Of a stretch of 34,976 bases of DNA, positions 1-5,808 are shown in pieces (position 1 is the stretch's first letter; every line of letters starts with the position of its first letter). The stretch covers positions 1-34,976 of the IMG/VR virus record IMGVR_UViG_3300035698_011040; one strand, 5' to 3'. This DNA comes from a virus. The notes beneath the pieces were generated by a model. The model saw only the letters and a list, made by a program, of their open reading frames with translations, was not told the DNA's origin and searched no databases. The translations under genes and the position numbers were made by a program.

Positions 1-266
1 TGGAAAAAATAAACTTCGATGGCTCTGGCTCTGGCTATGGCTATGGCTCTGGCGGCTCTGGCTCTGGCTCTGGCTATGGCGGCTGCGGCGATGGCGATGG
101 CTCTGGCTCTGGCCGTGGCGACGGCGATGGTGGAGGCTTTGGCTGTGGTGATGGCGATGGCAACGGCTCTGGCCGTGGTGATGGCGATGGTGGAGGCAAC
201 GGCAACGGCGATGGCTCTGGCTATGGAAATGGCTATGGCTATGGAAATGGCGATGGCGATGGCTAG
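1..266 (+). CDS. Glycine-dipeptide repeat protein, copy C (start crosses window edge)
   Basis: Alternate codons are glycine (GGC, sometimes GGA or GGT) and the codon between is mostly TCT, TAT, GAT, GAC, AAC or AAT, giving a chain of Gly with Ser, Tyr, Asp and Asn, plus a few Phe, Cys and Arg. The frame is open from base 3, and joining the window end to its start supplies ATG, then Glu-Lys-Ile-Asn-Phe-Asp-Gly. About 88 residues, stop TAG at 264-266. Its N-terminus differs from the METVDSG start of the other copies. The upstream GGTGG six bases before the ATG is a plausible ribosome site. No family recognised; it resembles silk-like or polyglycine low-complexity chains. That this frame is translated is an inference, since the other frames are open too. 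Confidence 0.55.
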   Translation, partial: EKINFDGSGSGYGYGSGGSGSGSGYGGCGDGDGSGSGRGDGDGGGFGCGDGDGNGSGRGDGDGGGNGNGDGSGYGNGYGYGNGDGDG

Positions 267-303
267 CAAGCTTTAGAACGACAAGAAAATGGATATTTGA
301 AAT

Positions 304-495
304 ATGGAAACAGTAGATTCTGGATATGACGATGTCTCTGGCTATGGCGATGGCTATGGCGATGGCTCTGGCTATGGTGGCGGATATGACTATGGCGATT
401 GCGATGGCGACGGCGATGGCTCTGGCTCTGGCGACGGCGATGGCTCTGGCTCTGGCTCTGGCGGTGGCGATGGCGATGGTGGCGGATATGGCTAG
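304..495 (+). CDS. Glycine-dipeptide repeat protein, copy D
   Basis: A 63-residue protein beginning METVDSGYDD and continuing as Gly alternating with Tyr, Asp, Ser and a few Cys. The start ATG lies in a block (ATGGAAACAGTAGATTCTGG) that is shared with copies A, B and E, which decides the start. It ends Gly-stop in the conserved tail GGCTAGCAAGCTTTAGAAC. The linker to the next copy is almost identical to the linker before this one. No Shine-Dalgarno site is obvious, so translation may be coupled or weak. Strongly biased composition, no enzymatic motif. Possible roles (structural fibre, adhesin, low-complexity binding protein) are guesses. Confidence 0.55.
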   Translation: METVDSGYDDVSGYGDGYGDGSGYGGGYDYGDCDGDGDGSGSGDGDGSGSGSGGGDGDGGGYG

Positions 496-532
496 CAAGC
501 TTTAGAACCACGAGAAAATGGATATTTGAAAT

Positions 533-808
533 ATGGAAACAGTAGATTCTGGCTATGGCGGAGGTTCTGGCTATGGCCATGGCTATTGCGATTGTTGTGG
601 CTTTGGCTTTGGCAACGGCTCTGGACATGGCGATTGCGATTGCGATGGCTATGGCGATGGCGATGGCGGAGGCGATGGCTCTGGCTCTGGCGGTGGCTCT
701 GGCTATGGAAATGGCTTTGGCGGTGGCTCTGGCTATGAAAATGGTGTCGGATATGGTGGCGGATATGGTGGCGGATATGGTGGCGGATACGGATCTGGCA
801 ACGGCTAG
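533..808 (+). CDS. Glycine-dipeptide repeat protein, copy E
   Basis: A 91-residue protein starting METVDSGYGGG, then Gly alternating with Ser, Tyr, Asp, Asn, Phe, His and Cys, and ending in a run of GGGYGGGYGGG type. It has the same start block as copies A, B and D and the same 3' tail (803-821). It is the last member of the array before the folded segment at 880-1081. A second frame (555-818) is also fully open and would give an Ala/Met/Leu-rich chain ending ASKL. The METVDSG frame is preferred because its start is conserved between copies. Confidence 0.55.
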   Translation: METVDSGYGGGSGYGHGYCDCCGFGFGNGSGHGDCDCDGYGDGDGGGDGSGSGGGSGYGNGFGGGSGYENGVGYGGGYGGGYGGGYGSGNG

Positions 809-879
809 CAAGCTTTAGAACTACGAGAAAAGATGCGGAAGATGACTAATTGCACGATAGGAGACAGTGATTAAAAAGA

Positions 880-1081
880 AAGTATGCCTTGGAGATTGTA
901 TTAAAATCATCCAAGACATACTTTGGTAGAAATGACATGAGCAATTCTAATACTCATGTCGCCATAACTTATGAGATATCCGCTCTAGCTATAGCAGACC
1001 TATGAGGATAACACTCATAGATCACGCCTTATTAATTTCCCTATCGTAGGGAATCCGAAATAATAAGGCAATAGTCTAGAG
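880..1081 (+). other. Highly folded intergenic segment with a three-way junction
   Basis: About 200 bases without a gene that hold four hairpins. H1: 880-886 pairs 917-923 and 888-893 pairs 910-915. H2: 934-941 (GACATGAG) pairs 953-960, perfect. H3: 1000-1006 (CTATGAG) pairs 1014-1020. H4: 1026-1034 (GCCTTATTA) pairs 1061-1069, with inner 1037-1043 (TTCCCTA) pairing 1047-1053 over a TCG loop. An outer helix, 983-992 with 1071-1081 (one bulged T), encloses H3 and H4 as a three-way junction. It lies directly upstream of the replication initiator. It could be a replication-origin element, a leader RNA or a separate non-coding RNA. It does not fit tRNA, and the hammerhead core is absent. Confidence 0.6.
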
Positions 1082-1114
1082 TTTCTTCCAATAGAAGTAA
1101 AGTGATTTCCTCAT

Positions 1115-1136
1115 AAGTTTTTATAAATAAAAACTT
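1115..1136 (+). promoter_or_regulatory. AT-rich hairpin before the initiator gene
   Basis: AAGTTTTT (1115-1122) pairs with AAAAACTT (1129-1136) over a six-base loop. It sits about 22 bases before the initiator ATG, just upstream of its AAAAGGAAA ribosome site. In RNA it could tune initiator translation; in DNA it could be an easily melted stretch. Confidence 0.45.
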
Positions 1137-1158
1137 TATATCAAAAGGAAATTTTACT

Positions 1159-2139
1159 ATGACAGATCAAGATATACTTTCAACTTACGCTTTCGCACAA
1201 CCAGAACTAAAATACTTCGAGGCAATGCCTGGCATCTTAGATTATCTAACCTATATCGAAGAAGTTAAAGGCGAAGATGGGAGTATATCCTTTATTCGTA
1301 AACGATTGAAGCCTGTACACAAAGATATTTATAGAGTAATGAAAAAACTCGCAGGTGAACAGGTCTGCATGAAGGATACTGGATATATAGCTAGAATGTG
1401 TGGATGTAGTCCGACAAGCGTTATAGATAGCAAGAAAGCATTATCTCAAGCTTTTGAGCAGCTAGATGGAAACTCTCTAGTTGATATAACCGAAAAATAC
1501 ACGATGACACGAAGAAATGGCAATAATATCAACAAGAAGCCCGTACATATTGTTATGATCCAACCTATCGCCATATACAATAACCCCTTTATGAAAATAA
1601 TCTATAACCTGAAGCATGATGATCCGAAAAGATTACCGCCTCCTCTCACTCAGATCCTCTCGCAAAAGGAGGCGGAGCTTTCAATCGAAAGGATGTCACA
1701 GCCTGGAATAAAAGAGACTGTTTATAACAACGAGGCTGATTCCAAAAATGGAAAGAGCCTAGAGGCTGATTCCAAAAATGGAATAAGCTCCCCAGAGGGC
1801 TCATTCCAAAAATGGAATGGACATAAACACCCTCTTAAACAAAAACCCCTTGTTAAAGAACAAAACCCCATGGCTAAAGCCATCCAGATGTCTTTGATAA
1901 ATCAAAAAGATGTTGAAGGATGTTTTGTGTCGCAGCATAAAGCGAATGAATTTTTGCAGGTCTTGGGACTAAAGAAAAACGTGATAACAGACCTATTATC
2001 AAGATTCTCGCTTTACGAGATGATATCATCAATCTATTACCTGCGTGACAGGCTATCTACAAAAGAATTGAAGGCCTCAATATCTGGATATTTCATCAAG
2101 ACATTAGAAAATAAATGGTGGATGCCAAAAACAGTATAA
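1159..2139 (+). CDS. Replication initiator protein (winged-helix, lambda O-like layout)
   Basis: A 326-residue protein. Residues of roughly 50-110 look like a winged-helix DNA-binding domain (GYIARMCGCSPTSVIDSKKAL reads as helix-turn-helix). The middle, about 180-230, is a low-complexity linker whose DNA holds three iterons. The C-terminal 80 residues end in a helical block (ISGYFIKTLENKWW) like those of plasmid and phage initiators. Expected role: bind its own iterons and recruit host replication proteins, since no phage helicase, loader or polymerase is seen. The start is supported by AAGGA upstream. Evidence is layout and motif pattern rather than a confident family match; a transcription regulator with a wHTH is the main alternative. 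Confidence 0.65.
   Translation: MTDQDILSTYAFAQPELKYFEAMPGILDYLTYIEEVKGEDGSISFIRKRLKPVHKDIYRVMKKLAGEQVCMKDTGYIARMCGCSPTSVIDSKKALSQAFEQLDGNSLVDITEKYTMTRRNGNNINKKPVHIVMIQPIAIYNNPFMKIIYNLKHDDPKRLPPPLTQILSQKEAELSIERMSQPGIKETVYNNEADSKNGKSLEADSKNGISSPEGSFQKWNGHKHPLKQKPLVKEQNPMAKAIQMSLINQKDVEGCFVSQHKANEFLQVLGLKKNVITDLLSRFSLYEMISSIYYLRDRLSTKELKASISGYFIKTLENKWWMPKTV
1739..1818 (+). repeat. Three palindromic iterons inside the initiator gene (candidate origin)
   Basis: ATTCCAAAAATGGAA appears three times, at 1739-1753, 1769-1783 (extended to 1784) and 1803-1817 (extended to 1818). The core TTCCA-AAAA-TGGAA is a dyad. Spacing is 30 and 34 bases, about three helical turns, so all copies face nearly the same side. 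The first two copies share seven further upstream bases (GAGGCTG). An A-rich stretch follows (1820-1870). Iterons within an initiator gene next to an AT-rich region is the lambda ori arrangement. Confidence 0.7.
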
Positions 2140-2148
2140 AGGAAAAAA

Positions 2149-2250
2149 ATGTTTCACAATTGTAAAAATTCTGCTGAAGCTAAGAAGCTTCTCAAGAAAA
2201 TTGCTAAAAGAGGTTTAATAATACCAATAAAACGACACAGACACCTATAG
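2149..2250 (+). CDS. Small basic protein, 33 residues
   Basis: ATG follows AAGGAAAAAA directly after the initiator gene, a good ribosome site. The product starts MFHNCKNSAEAKKLLKKIAKRG and is mostly one basic helix. It resembles the first helix of small J-domain-like phage proteins (CK..EEAKKLY+KLAK), but the HPD motif is absent, so it would not be a functional J protein. Function unknown. Confidence 0.4.
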   Translation: MFHNCKNSAEAKKLLKKIAKRGLIIPIKRHRHL

Positions 2251-2356
2251 GTTCGAATATCATTAGTCATGTGGCACATTTTACGCCTGTAAATATAAAA
2301 GCAAGCAGAGCCGCTTAAAATGCGAATAAGGTAATTGATATAAAAGATACGAATGA

Positions 2357-2385
2357 TTGACTTGAATAAATATTTATTGTATAAT
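2357..2385 (+). promoter_or_regulatory. Strong sigma70-like promoter
   Basis: TTGACT (2357-2362), a 17-base spacer, then TATAAT (2380-2385). It is among the best promoter matches in the window. It lies 23 bases before the ATG at 2408 and should drive the small-gene group 2408-3181. The stretch 2251-2356 upstream holds no convincing gene. Confidence 0.8.
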
Positions 2386-2407
2386 AAAATAAACAATAGG
2401 GGTAGAT

Positions 2408-2626
2408 ATGTTCGAGATGATGAGTCCAGACGCTGAACCAATGAAAAGAAAAACTCCTGAGACAATAACGGTTTCTGAGTGCTGCAAAAGCTCTGTAACA
2501 GCATGTACACCAGACAACTTTTCCAAGGTGGATAAGAGAGATAAAAAATCATTAATAATGACACTGCAATTTATATGCAATATGTGTGGAAATTATTGCA
2601 AAGTTGAGGAACAGGATATTGGTTAA
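2408..2626 (+). CDS. Cys-rich small protein, probable zinc binder
   Basis: 72 residues with two cysteine groups, SECCKSSVTACTP in the middle and FICNMCGNYCKV near the C-terminus, spaced like a zinc ribbon. First gene after the promoter at 2357-2385. The ribosome site is AGGGG about 5 bases before the ATG. Such small zinc-ribbon proteins are common among phage early genes and often act in host takeover or regulation, but no specific function can be assigned. Confidence 0.65.
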   Translation: MFEMMSPDAEPMKRKTPETITVSECCKSSVTACTPDNFSKVDKRDKKSLIMTLQFICNMCGNYCKVEEQDIG

Positions 2627-2723
2627 AGGAATCTTTACGTTACTTCTTATATGGTCTGTCTTATCTGTTGTAATGTCGCCTATACTAAGCAGGATGTTTT
2701 TTGGTAAAGAAGATGAATACTGA
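2619..2723 (+). CDS. Small single-pass membrane protein, 34 residues
   Basis: Starts with TTG at 2619, eight bases after GAGGA (2606-2610), overlapping the last codons of the preceding gene, so the two are probably translationally coupled. The product is MVKGIFTLLLIWSVLSVV..., one hydrophobic helix (about residues 4-22) followed by a short charged tail KEDEY. Size and topology fit small phage membrane proteins, including pinholin- or spanin-sized ones, but a lysis role is only a possibility. Confidence 0.5.
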   Translation: MVKGIFTLLLIWSVLSVVMSPILSRMFFGKEDEY

Positions 2724-2732
2724 GACTCTAAA

Positions 2733-3044
2733 ATGAAACCATTACAAAGACATAAATACTCCGCTAAAAAGTCTGAAATAGATGGTATGACTTTTCACTC
2801 ACAAAAAGAGGGGAGATATTATCAGAAACTCAAGCTTAGAAAAAAAGAAGGCGAAGTCGTTTTCTTTTTAAGACAAGTGCCTTTTGACTTACCAGGAAAA
2901 GTAAAGTATAGGCTCGATTTTATGGAATTTCATCGAGACGGAACTGTTCACTGCATAGATGTGAAAGGCATGAGAACCAGTGGATATATAATGAAAAAAA
3001 AGATGGTTGAGGATTTATATCCGGTGTACATAGAAGAGGTATAA
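2733..3044 (+). CDS. DUF1064-like nuclease-fold protein
   Basis: 103 residues. The opening HKYSAKKSEIDGMTFHSQKE and the later RLDFMEF and IDVKG are the pattern of DUF1064, a phage family with a restriction-endonuclease-like fold. Likely active-site residues are Glu26, Asp62, Asp76 and Lys78 (E...D...DxK). The family is usually considered a Holliday-junction resolvase-like or other structure-specific nuclease in replication and recombination modules. Here it lies near the initiator, and it may act with the ERF/YqaJ pair across the genome. Catalytic residues appear intact. Confidence 0.75.
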   Translation: MKPLQRHKYSAKKSEIDGMTFHSQKEGRYYQKLKLRKKEGEVVFFLRQVPFDLPGKVKYRLDFMEFHRDGTVHCIDVKGMRTSGYIMKKKMVEDLYPVYIEEV

Positions 3045-3181
3045 TGCCTAAAACAATTGATTTAATAGATCGAGTTTTCGGCAGTAAGAAGCTCATTATA
3101 AAACATATACATAGCACCAATTTGATATCCTATTCGATCGGAAAATTGACGATAAAGCTAGTCAATAATCAAATTCATTAA
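3044..3181 (+). CDS. Small hypothetical protein, 45 residues
   Basis: Begins MPKTIDLIDRVFGSKKLIIK. Its ATG overlaps the stop of the preceding gene (TAATG) and GAAGAGG lies just upstream, so it is translationally coupled to the DUF1064-like gene. The C-terminal half (STNLISYSIGKLTIKLVNN) looks like a short beta hairpin, faintly like a KTSC domain. No function assigned. Confidence 0.5.
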   Translation: MPKTIDLIDRVFGSKKLIIKHIHSTNLISYSIGKLTIKLVNNQIH

Positions 3182-3186
3182 GAAAA

Positions 3187-3275
3187 GGCACAAGAATACT
3201 ATAAAAATGCCAATGAAAAAATGTGCTACGTCGACATTTTGAACCCACGAAGAGGATTCTTCAATCCTTGTGCCG
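3187..3275. other. Inverted repeat between convergent gene groups
   Basis: GGCACAAG (3187-3194) is matched by CTTGTGCC (3268-3275) about 73 bases on, with a smaller stem GAA-gagga-TTC near 3251-3261 between them. The segment lies between the plus-strand group ending at 3181 and the minus-strand gene ending at 3301. The same GGCACAAG arm occurs in the terminator at 31282-31310. It may help end convergent transcription. No gene seen here. Confidence 0.3.
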
Positions 3276-3300
3276 AACATAATAAAAAACTCTTTTACCG

Positions 3301-3546
3301 TTACGCCATATTCCATAAAAAGACCTCCCCTTCGTATTCGTGAGCATTTTCAATATCCCATTTATTACGGCAGCTTTCGCAGCAAAACATCATATTCGGA
3401 TCAAGCCTGCTTTCGCTAACCTCTTCCCAGTCTAGAGAAAATTCGCTTTTGCAGTGATGGCAGGTTTCAAACTCTGTACGGTTATTGTACATCCATGAGT
3501 GAAGAAACTCTGTATCCGATTCAACTTGACTATCTATATTATACAT
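3301..3546 (-). CDS. Zinc-finger-like small protein
   Basis: 81 residues. Two cysteine pairs, ETCHHCKSEF and FCCESCRNKW, about 25 residues apart, make a C-x2-C ... C-x2-C zinc site. Acidic elsewhere. The start is preceded by AAAGGTG on the minus strand. It is the last gene of the minus-strand block. Small single-zinc-finger proteins of this form are common in phage early regions; DNA or protein binding is likely but no specific role can be given. Confidence 0.65.
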   Translation of the reverse strand: MYNIDSQVESDTEFLHSWMYNNRTEFETCHHCKSEFSLDWEEVSESRLDPNMMFCCESCRNKWDIENAHEYEGEVFLWNMA

Positions 3547-3585
3547 GATAAATTTTCACCTTCTGTCTGTTTGTCTTGTTTTTCG

Positions 3586-3619
3586 GCCTCTCAGCACCCT
3601 TATGCTGAGAGGCTTTTTT
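3586..3619 (+). terminator. Rho-independent terminator
   Basis: A perfect 11-base stem (GCCTCTCAGCA at 3586-3596 with its complement at 3603-3613), six-base loop, then T6. It would stop rightward transcripts from the promoter at 2357 after they have run antisense through 3301-3546. On the minus strand the hairpin sits between two genes without a T run. Confidence 0.8.
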
Positions 3620-3626
3620 ATTATAA

Positions 3627-3791
3627 CTACTCTTCTATAACGACATCAAAACCTAGTTCACTGATAATATCAAGAGTCTCAGGCATCAAAGTAGCCGATT
3701 TAGATATTTTGCGAAATAGTTCCGCTTTTTCACATACAGGATATATTCTTTCTGCACCAAAAACTTTTTTAACTTTTACTTTGATTTTCAT
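3627..3791 (-). CDS. Small hypothetical protein, 54 residues
   Basis: Begins MKIKVKVKKVFGAERIYPVC and ends ELGFDVVIEE. AGGAAAAAGAATC precedes the ATG, giving a fair ribosome site. It fills what would otherwise be a gap in the minus-strand block, between genes on the same strand. The basic N-terminus is followed by an amphipathic helix (CEKAELFRKISKS). It looks like a short phage early protein with a beta strand and a helix. Function unknown. Confidence 0.6.
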   Translation of the reverse strand: MKIKVKVKKVFGAERIYPVCEKAELFRKISKSATLMPETLDIISELGFDVVIEE

Positions 3792-3802
3792 GATTCTTTT
3801 TC

Positions 3803-4156
3803 CTATGCCTTTTCTCTAAATTCAAAAAGAACGCCATATAACGTTTTATATGCCACCGGATGCTTGTCTTTCATGCCCATTAACGCCATAGTTGTTATAT
3901 TGCCGTCAATTTGTAAACGCTTTATAGCTATCTGTTTGCAAGCGTTAAGAAAGTCTAACGAACCTTTAGGTCCTTTACCGCTATACTTTACTGCAAGTGA
4001 AAGAGTTAATAGCACACTCTCGTTAACAGCAATATTTACGACAGATTCAATTGCTTTTATTTGATCGTTGTTCAAAGAGCTTTGCAGCTCCATGAGTTTA
4101 TTGTGGCAAGCTTCGAGATCATCGATATTTATAATTGTAACGCCTTCTTCTGTCAT
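3803..4156 (-). CDS. Hypothetical protein, 117 residues
   Basis: Mostly helical (LEACHNKLMELQSSLNNDQIKAIESVV) with a central amphipathic region and the GMKDKHPVAYKTLYGVLFEF ending. No family recognised. The ATG overlaps the stop of the upstream gene (ATGA) and GAGG lies seven bases before it, so the pair 4153-4410 and 3803-4156 are translationally coupled. No signal peptide, no clear membrane segment and no catalytic motif. Confidence 0.65.
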   Translation of the reverse strand: MTEEGVTIINIDDLEACHNKLMELQSSLNNDQIKAIESVVNIAVNESVLLTLSLAVKYSGKGPKGSLDFLNACKQIAIKRLQIDGNITTMALMGMKDKHPVAYKTLYGVLFEFREKA

Positions 4157-4410
4157 TCTTTAACCTCGTTAAATTTAGCACTTTCTCCAAGTTCAAGAAT
4201 CTTGTCTATCAATCCAAGGATATAATCGACCTTGTGAACCGCTTCATGGAAAATGCTTCTGTCTCCTGTCCTTATGTATTTGTGTACGTCGTTATAACGC
4301 TTGCTCAGTTCGTCCTCTAGCAACTCCCGAACTTCCTCGCAAGCTAGCTCATAGCCTTCCTTCAGTCCGTTATCAAAAATCTCTGTATCTCTATATATAT
4401 TGTCGCTCAT
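4153..4410 (-). CDS. Hypothetical helical protein, 85 residues
   Basis: Acidic, helix-rich (GYELACEEVRELLEDELSKRY). The start follows AGGAGCAAGGGCA on the minus strand. Its stop overlaps the start of the next gene, so they act as a pair in one transcript. The distribution of charged and hydrophobic residues suggests a small helical bundle or coiled-coil dimer. No recognisable function. Confidence 0.65.
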   Translation of the reverse strand: MSDNIYRDTEIFDNGLKEGYELACEEVRELLEDELSKRYNDVHKYIRTGDRSIFHEAVHKVDYILGLIDKILELGESAKFNEVKE

Positions 4411-4428
4411 TGCCCTTGCTCCTGTTTG

Positions 4429-4488
4429 TTAGTCTGAAATGATATAAAAGAATATAATAGCAATTATTAGCCATGTAGGTATAAACAT
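4429..4488 (-). CDS. 19-residue hydrophobic microprotein
   Basis: Reads MFIPTWLIIAIIFFYIISD, a single membrane helix with almost nothing else. The ATG has AAGGAG seven bases upstream, one of the better ribosome sites in the block, which is the main reason to call it. It lies between two genes on the same strand in otherwise empty sequence. Phages encode such membrane microproteins for host modulation or as lysis accessories; which applies here is unknown. Confidence 0.5.
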   Translation of the reverse strand: MFIPTWLIIAIIFFYIISD

Positions 4489-4499
4489 AATCGAACTCC

Positions 4500-4766
4500 T
4501 TATAGCTGACTCATTCGCTTGCCTTCGATTCCTCCTGACTCACACCAATTTTTATAAATATTCCTGCTGCCGTTGCAGCCTATCGGCATCTTATTATAAA
4601 CATAACTGACGTATTGAAACATGATATCCCTATTGAAATCGTCCGCACGCCCGAAAGCGTCCATTAAGTCATTTGACAGTACGGCCTCAAGAAAATCGCC
4701 TGTATCCCGACCGATTCTTACATATTCGTTTAGTGACTCTATAGCCCATTCTGGTAGATTGCTCAT
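4500..4766 (-). CDS. Phage hypothetical protein, 88 residues
   Basis: Start chosen at 4766 because AGGAGG lies seven bases upstream on the minus strand; the longer frame to 4796 has no ribosome site. The motif run GDFLEAVLSNDLMDAFGRAD followed by YVYNKMPIGCNGS is typical of a small phage early-gene family that I recognise by pattern but whose function is not known. Conserved Cys in the IGCNGS turn and near the C-terminus (NWCESGG). Confidence 0.7.
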   Translation of the reverse strand: MSNLPEWAIESLNEYVRIGRDTGDFLEAVLSNDLMDAFGRADDFNRDIMFQYVSYVYNKMPIGCNGSRNIYKNWCESGGIEGKRMSQL

Positions 4767-4792
4767 TGTTTCGCCTCCTATTAGTTTAAAAG

Positions 4793-4812
4793 CCACGCCC
4801 TTTCAGGCGTGG
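4793..4812 (-). terminator. Weak rho-independent terminator or intercistronic hairpin
   Basis: CCACGCC (4793-4799) pairs with GGCGTGG (4806-4812); on the minus strand the hairpin is followed by CTTTTAAA. It lies between the genes 4824-5378 and 4500-4766 and may partly end transcription or separate expression levels. Confidence 0.5.
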
Positions 4813-4823
4813 AGAATAACTTG

Positions 4824-5378
4824 TTACGCTGCTTCGCTCTTTAGTTGTTTGAATTTTGAGCATATCGCAAGGTTAATCTGATTTCGGTTCTTTGCGTCCG
4901 TAGCTCTATTTTCTCTTTGTTCCTCTTCGATAGCCTTGCGTTTTGCAATATCCTCAGGAGCTTGTGAAAGGAGGCTAACAGCTCCATGTTCTGAAGCTCT
5001 TACTTCGTATGTTACATGCTTCATAATGCTTTCACGAGCTTCTAAAAGTAAGACCTCGCTTTTCTGCAAGTCATTTAATTTATCATAGTGTTCTGTCTTA
5101 AATTTTATGATTTCGTCAATATTTGAGTACAAGCCAAGGCCTATATCACGTATATGTCCGTCATTGTCCAGTGCTAAAATAGATATAGGGTCATAAGTAC
5201 TTTTCTTAGCAGCACACCAGCTACCAGTTTTGGGATTGAGCGTCTTCTGTATTAAACGCCCGCCTCTTTTGTTAGTCTCAACCCAAAATTTCGCCTGAGT
5301 CTTTAAGCGAAAACCCCAGGGGTAATTTTCCGCCACATGTGCCGTTTCCTCGCTAATACATTCGTATAAATATTTCAT
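4824..5378 (-). CDS. Phage hypothetical protein, 184 residues
   Basis: N-terminal half carries FRLKTQAKFWVETNKRGGR, then TLNPKTGSWCAAKKSTY and ILALDNDGHI, a pattern shared by an unnamed phage family with a small beta-rich domain. The C-terminal third is helical and highly charged (AKRKAIEEEQRENRATDAKNR), probably an extended coil. GAGGAAAGACG precedes the ATG. Second gene of the minus-strand block. The biochemical role is unknown. Confidence 0.7.
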   Translation of the reverse strand: MKYLYECISEETAHVAENYPWGFRLKTQAKFWVETNKRGGRLIQKTLNPKTGSWCAAKKSTYDPISILALDNDGHIRDIGLGLYSNIDEIIKFKTEHYDKLNDLQKSEVLLLEARESIMKHVTYEVRASEHGAVSLLSQAPEDIAKRKAIEEEQRENRATDAKNRNQINLAICSKFKQLKSEAA

Positions 5379-5434
5379 CGTCTTTCCTCAATTGTTATTG
5401 TTTGTTTTTCTATGCTGATTAACAGTAATTGATA

Positions 5435-5659
5435 TTACAATCCCGCTTTCTCGATAGCTGAAAGTATCCCACGGGGCGTTTTCGCATTCGTATGAATTGT
5501 ACCGAAAAATATGTAAGAATCACCGCTTAGCCTATAAATTAATTGACATCGCTTTCCTTTTAAAAAACCCTCTGTTTTTGAAGCTCTGTATGTTTCTCCC
5601 GCCTCTGTTTCGAACTGTACAACACCTTGGAAAATGCTTGTGTCTTTTAACTCTCTCAT
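5435..5659 (-). CDS. Hypothetical small beta-rich protein, 74 residues
   Basis: Contains alternating hydrophobic strands (GVVQFETEAGETYRAS, RCQLIYRLSGDSYIFFGTI) that suggest a small beta barrel, then a short helix (GILSAIEKAG). First gene behind the candidate promoter at 5694-5723 and therefore the head of the minus-strand early block. A GGGAGACAAGACG leader gives the ribosome site. No family assigned. Confidence 0.6.
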   Translation of the reverse strand: MRELKDTSIFQGVVQFETEAGETYRASKTEGFLKGKRCQLIYRLSGDSYIFFGTIHTNAKTPRGILSAIEKAGL

Positions 5660-5693
5660 CGTCTTGTCTCCCTGTTTGTTTGTTTATACACAC

Positions 5694-5723
5694 ACTATAT
5701 AACATACACGACATATAACACAA
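5694..5723 (-). promoter_or_regulatory. Candidate minus-strand promoter
   Basis: On the minus strand TTGTGT (5723-5718), an 18-base spacer and TATAGT (5699-5694) stand about 35 bases before the ATG at 5659. It would drive the whole minus-strand block down to 3301. The -35 match is weak, so the call rests partly on position. Confidence 0.4.
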
Positions 5724-5808
5724 GCGAAAATAGCAAAAAAGGTATAAAAAGAATTTCTTGTCATTTATCGATACTTTATACAAAATGAGGCGAACAAAGG
5801 GCGAACAT

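Larger units (their letters stand above)
261..834 (+). repeat. Conserved 3' tail and linker of the glycine-repeat units
   Basis: The 19-base tail GGCTAGCAAGCTTTAGAAC occurs at 261-279, 490-508, 803-821 and again at 34635-34653, each time closing a glycine-repeat gene. It is followed by a near-identical linker (pattern nACnAGAAAA) and, in three cases, by the next METVDSG or METVDPG start. The tail carries two stops: TAG directly after the last Gly codon in the main frame and TAG after Ala-Ser-Lys-Leu in the next frame. The pattern indicates that whole gene-plus-linker units were duplicated. Confidence 0.8.

Noticed and set aside
20-266. RTX calcium-binding repeats
   Set aside because: Gly and Asp are frequent, but the nine-residue GGxGxDxUx period is absent; the period is two residues.
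261-520. TAG read as glutamine, extending the glycine-repeat genes into the conserved tail
   Set aside because: Genes ending at 6033, 11739, 12760, 26635 and 33167 also stop at TAG, with sensible lengths and positions, so TAG acts as a stop here. The extension would also run into biased Trp/Leu frames.
263-811. 182-residue minus-strand frame of Ser/Ala/Ile/Arg repeats
   Set aside because: It is the mirror of the six-base repeats, lacks a ribosome site and shows no conserved start.
1000-1081. tRNA or hammerhead ribozyme within the folded element
   Set aside because: No T-loop TTC motif and no anticodon arm of proper size; the CTGANGA core is missing next to the GAAA at 1057-1060.
1739-1818. 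CRISPR array
   Set aside because: Three short repeats in coding sequence, dyad-shaped and with related spacers, fit iterons and not a CRISPR array.
2154-2564. 136-residue minus-strand frame
   Set aside because: It crosses the promoter at 2357 and lies antisense to better-supported plus-strand genes with ribosome sites.
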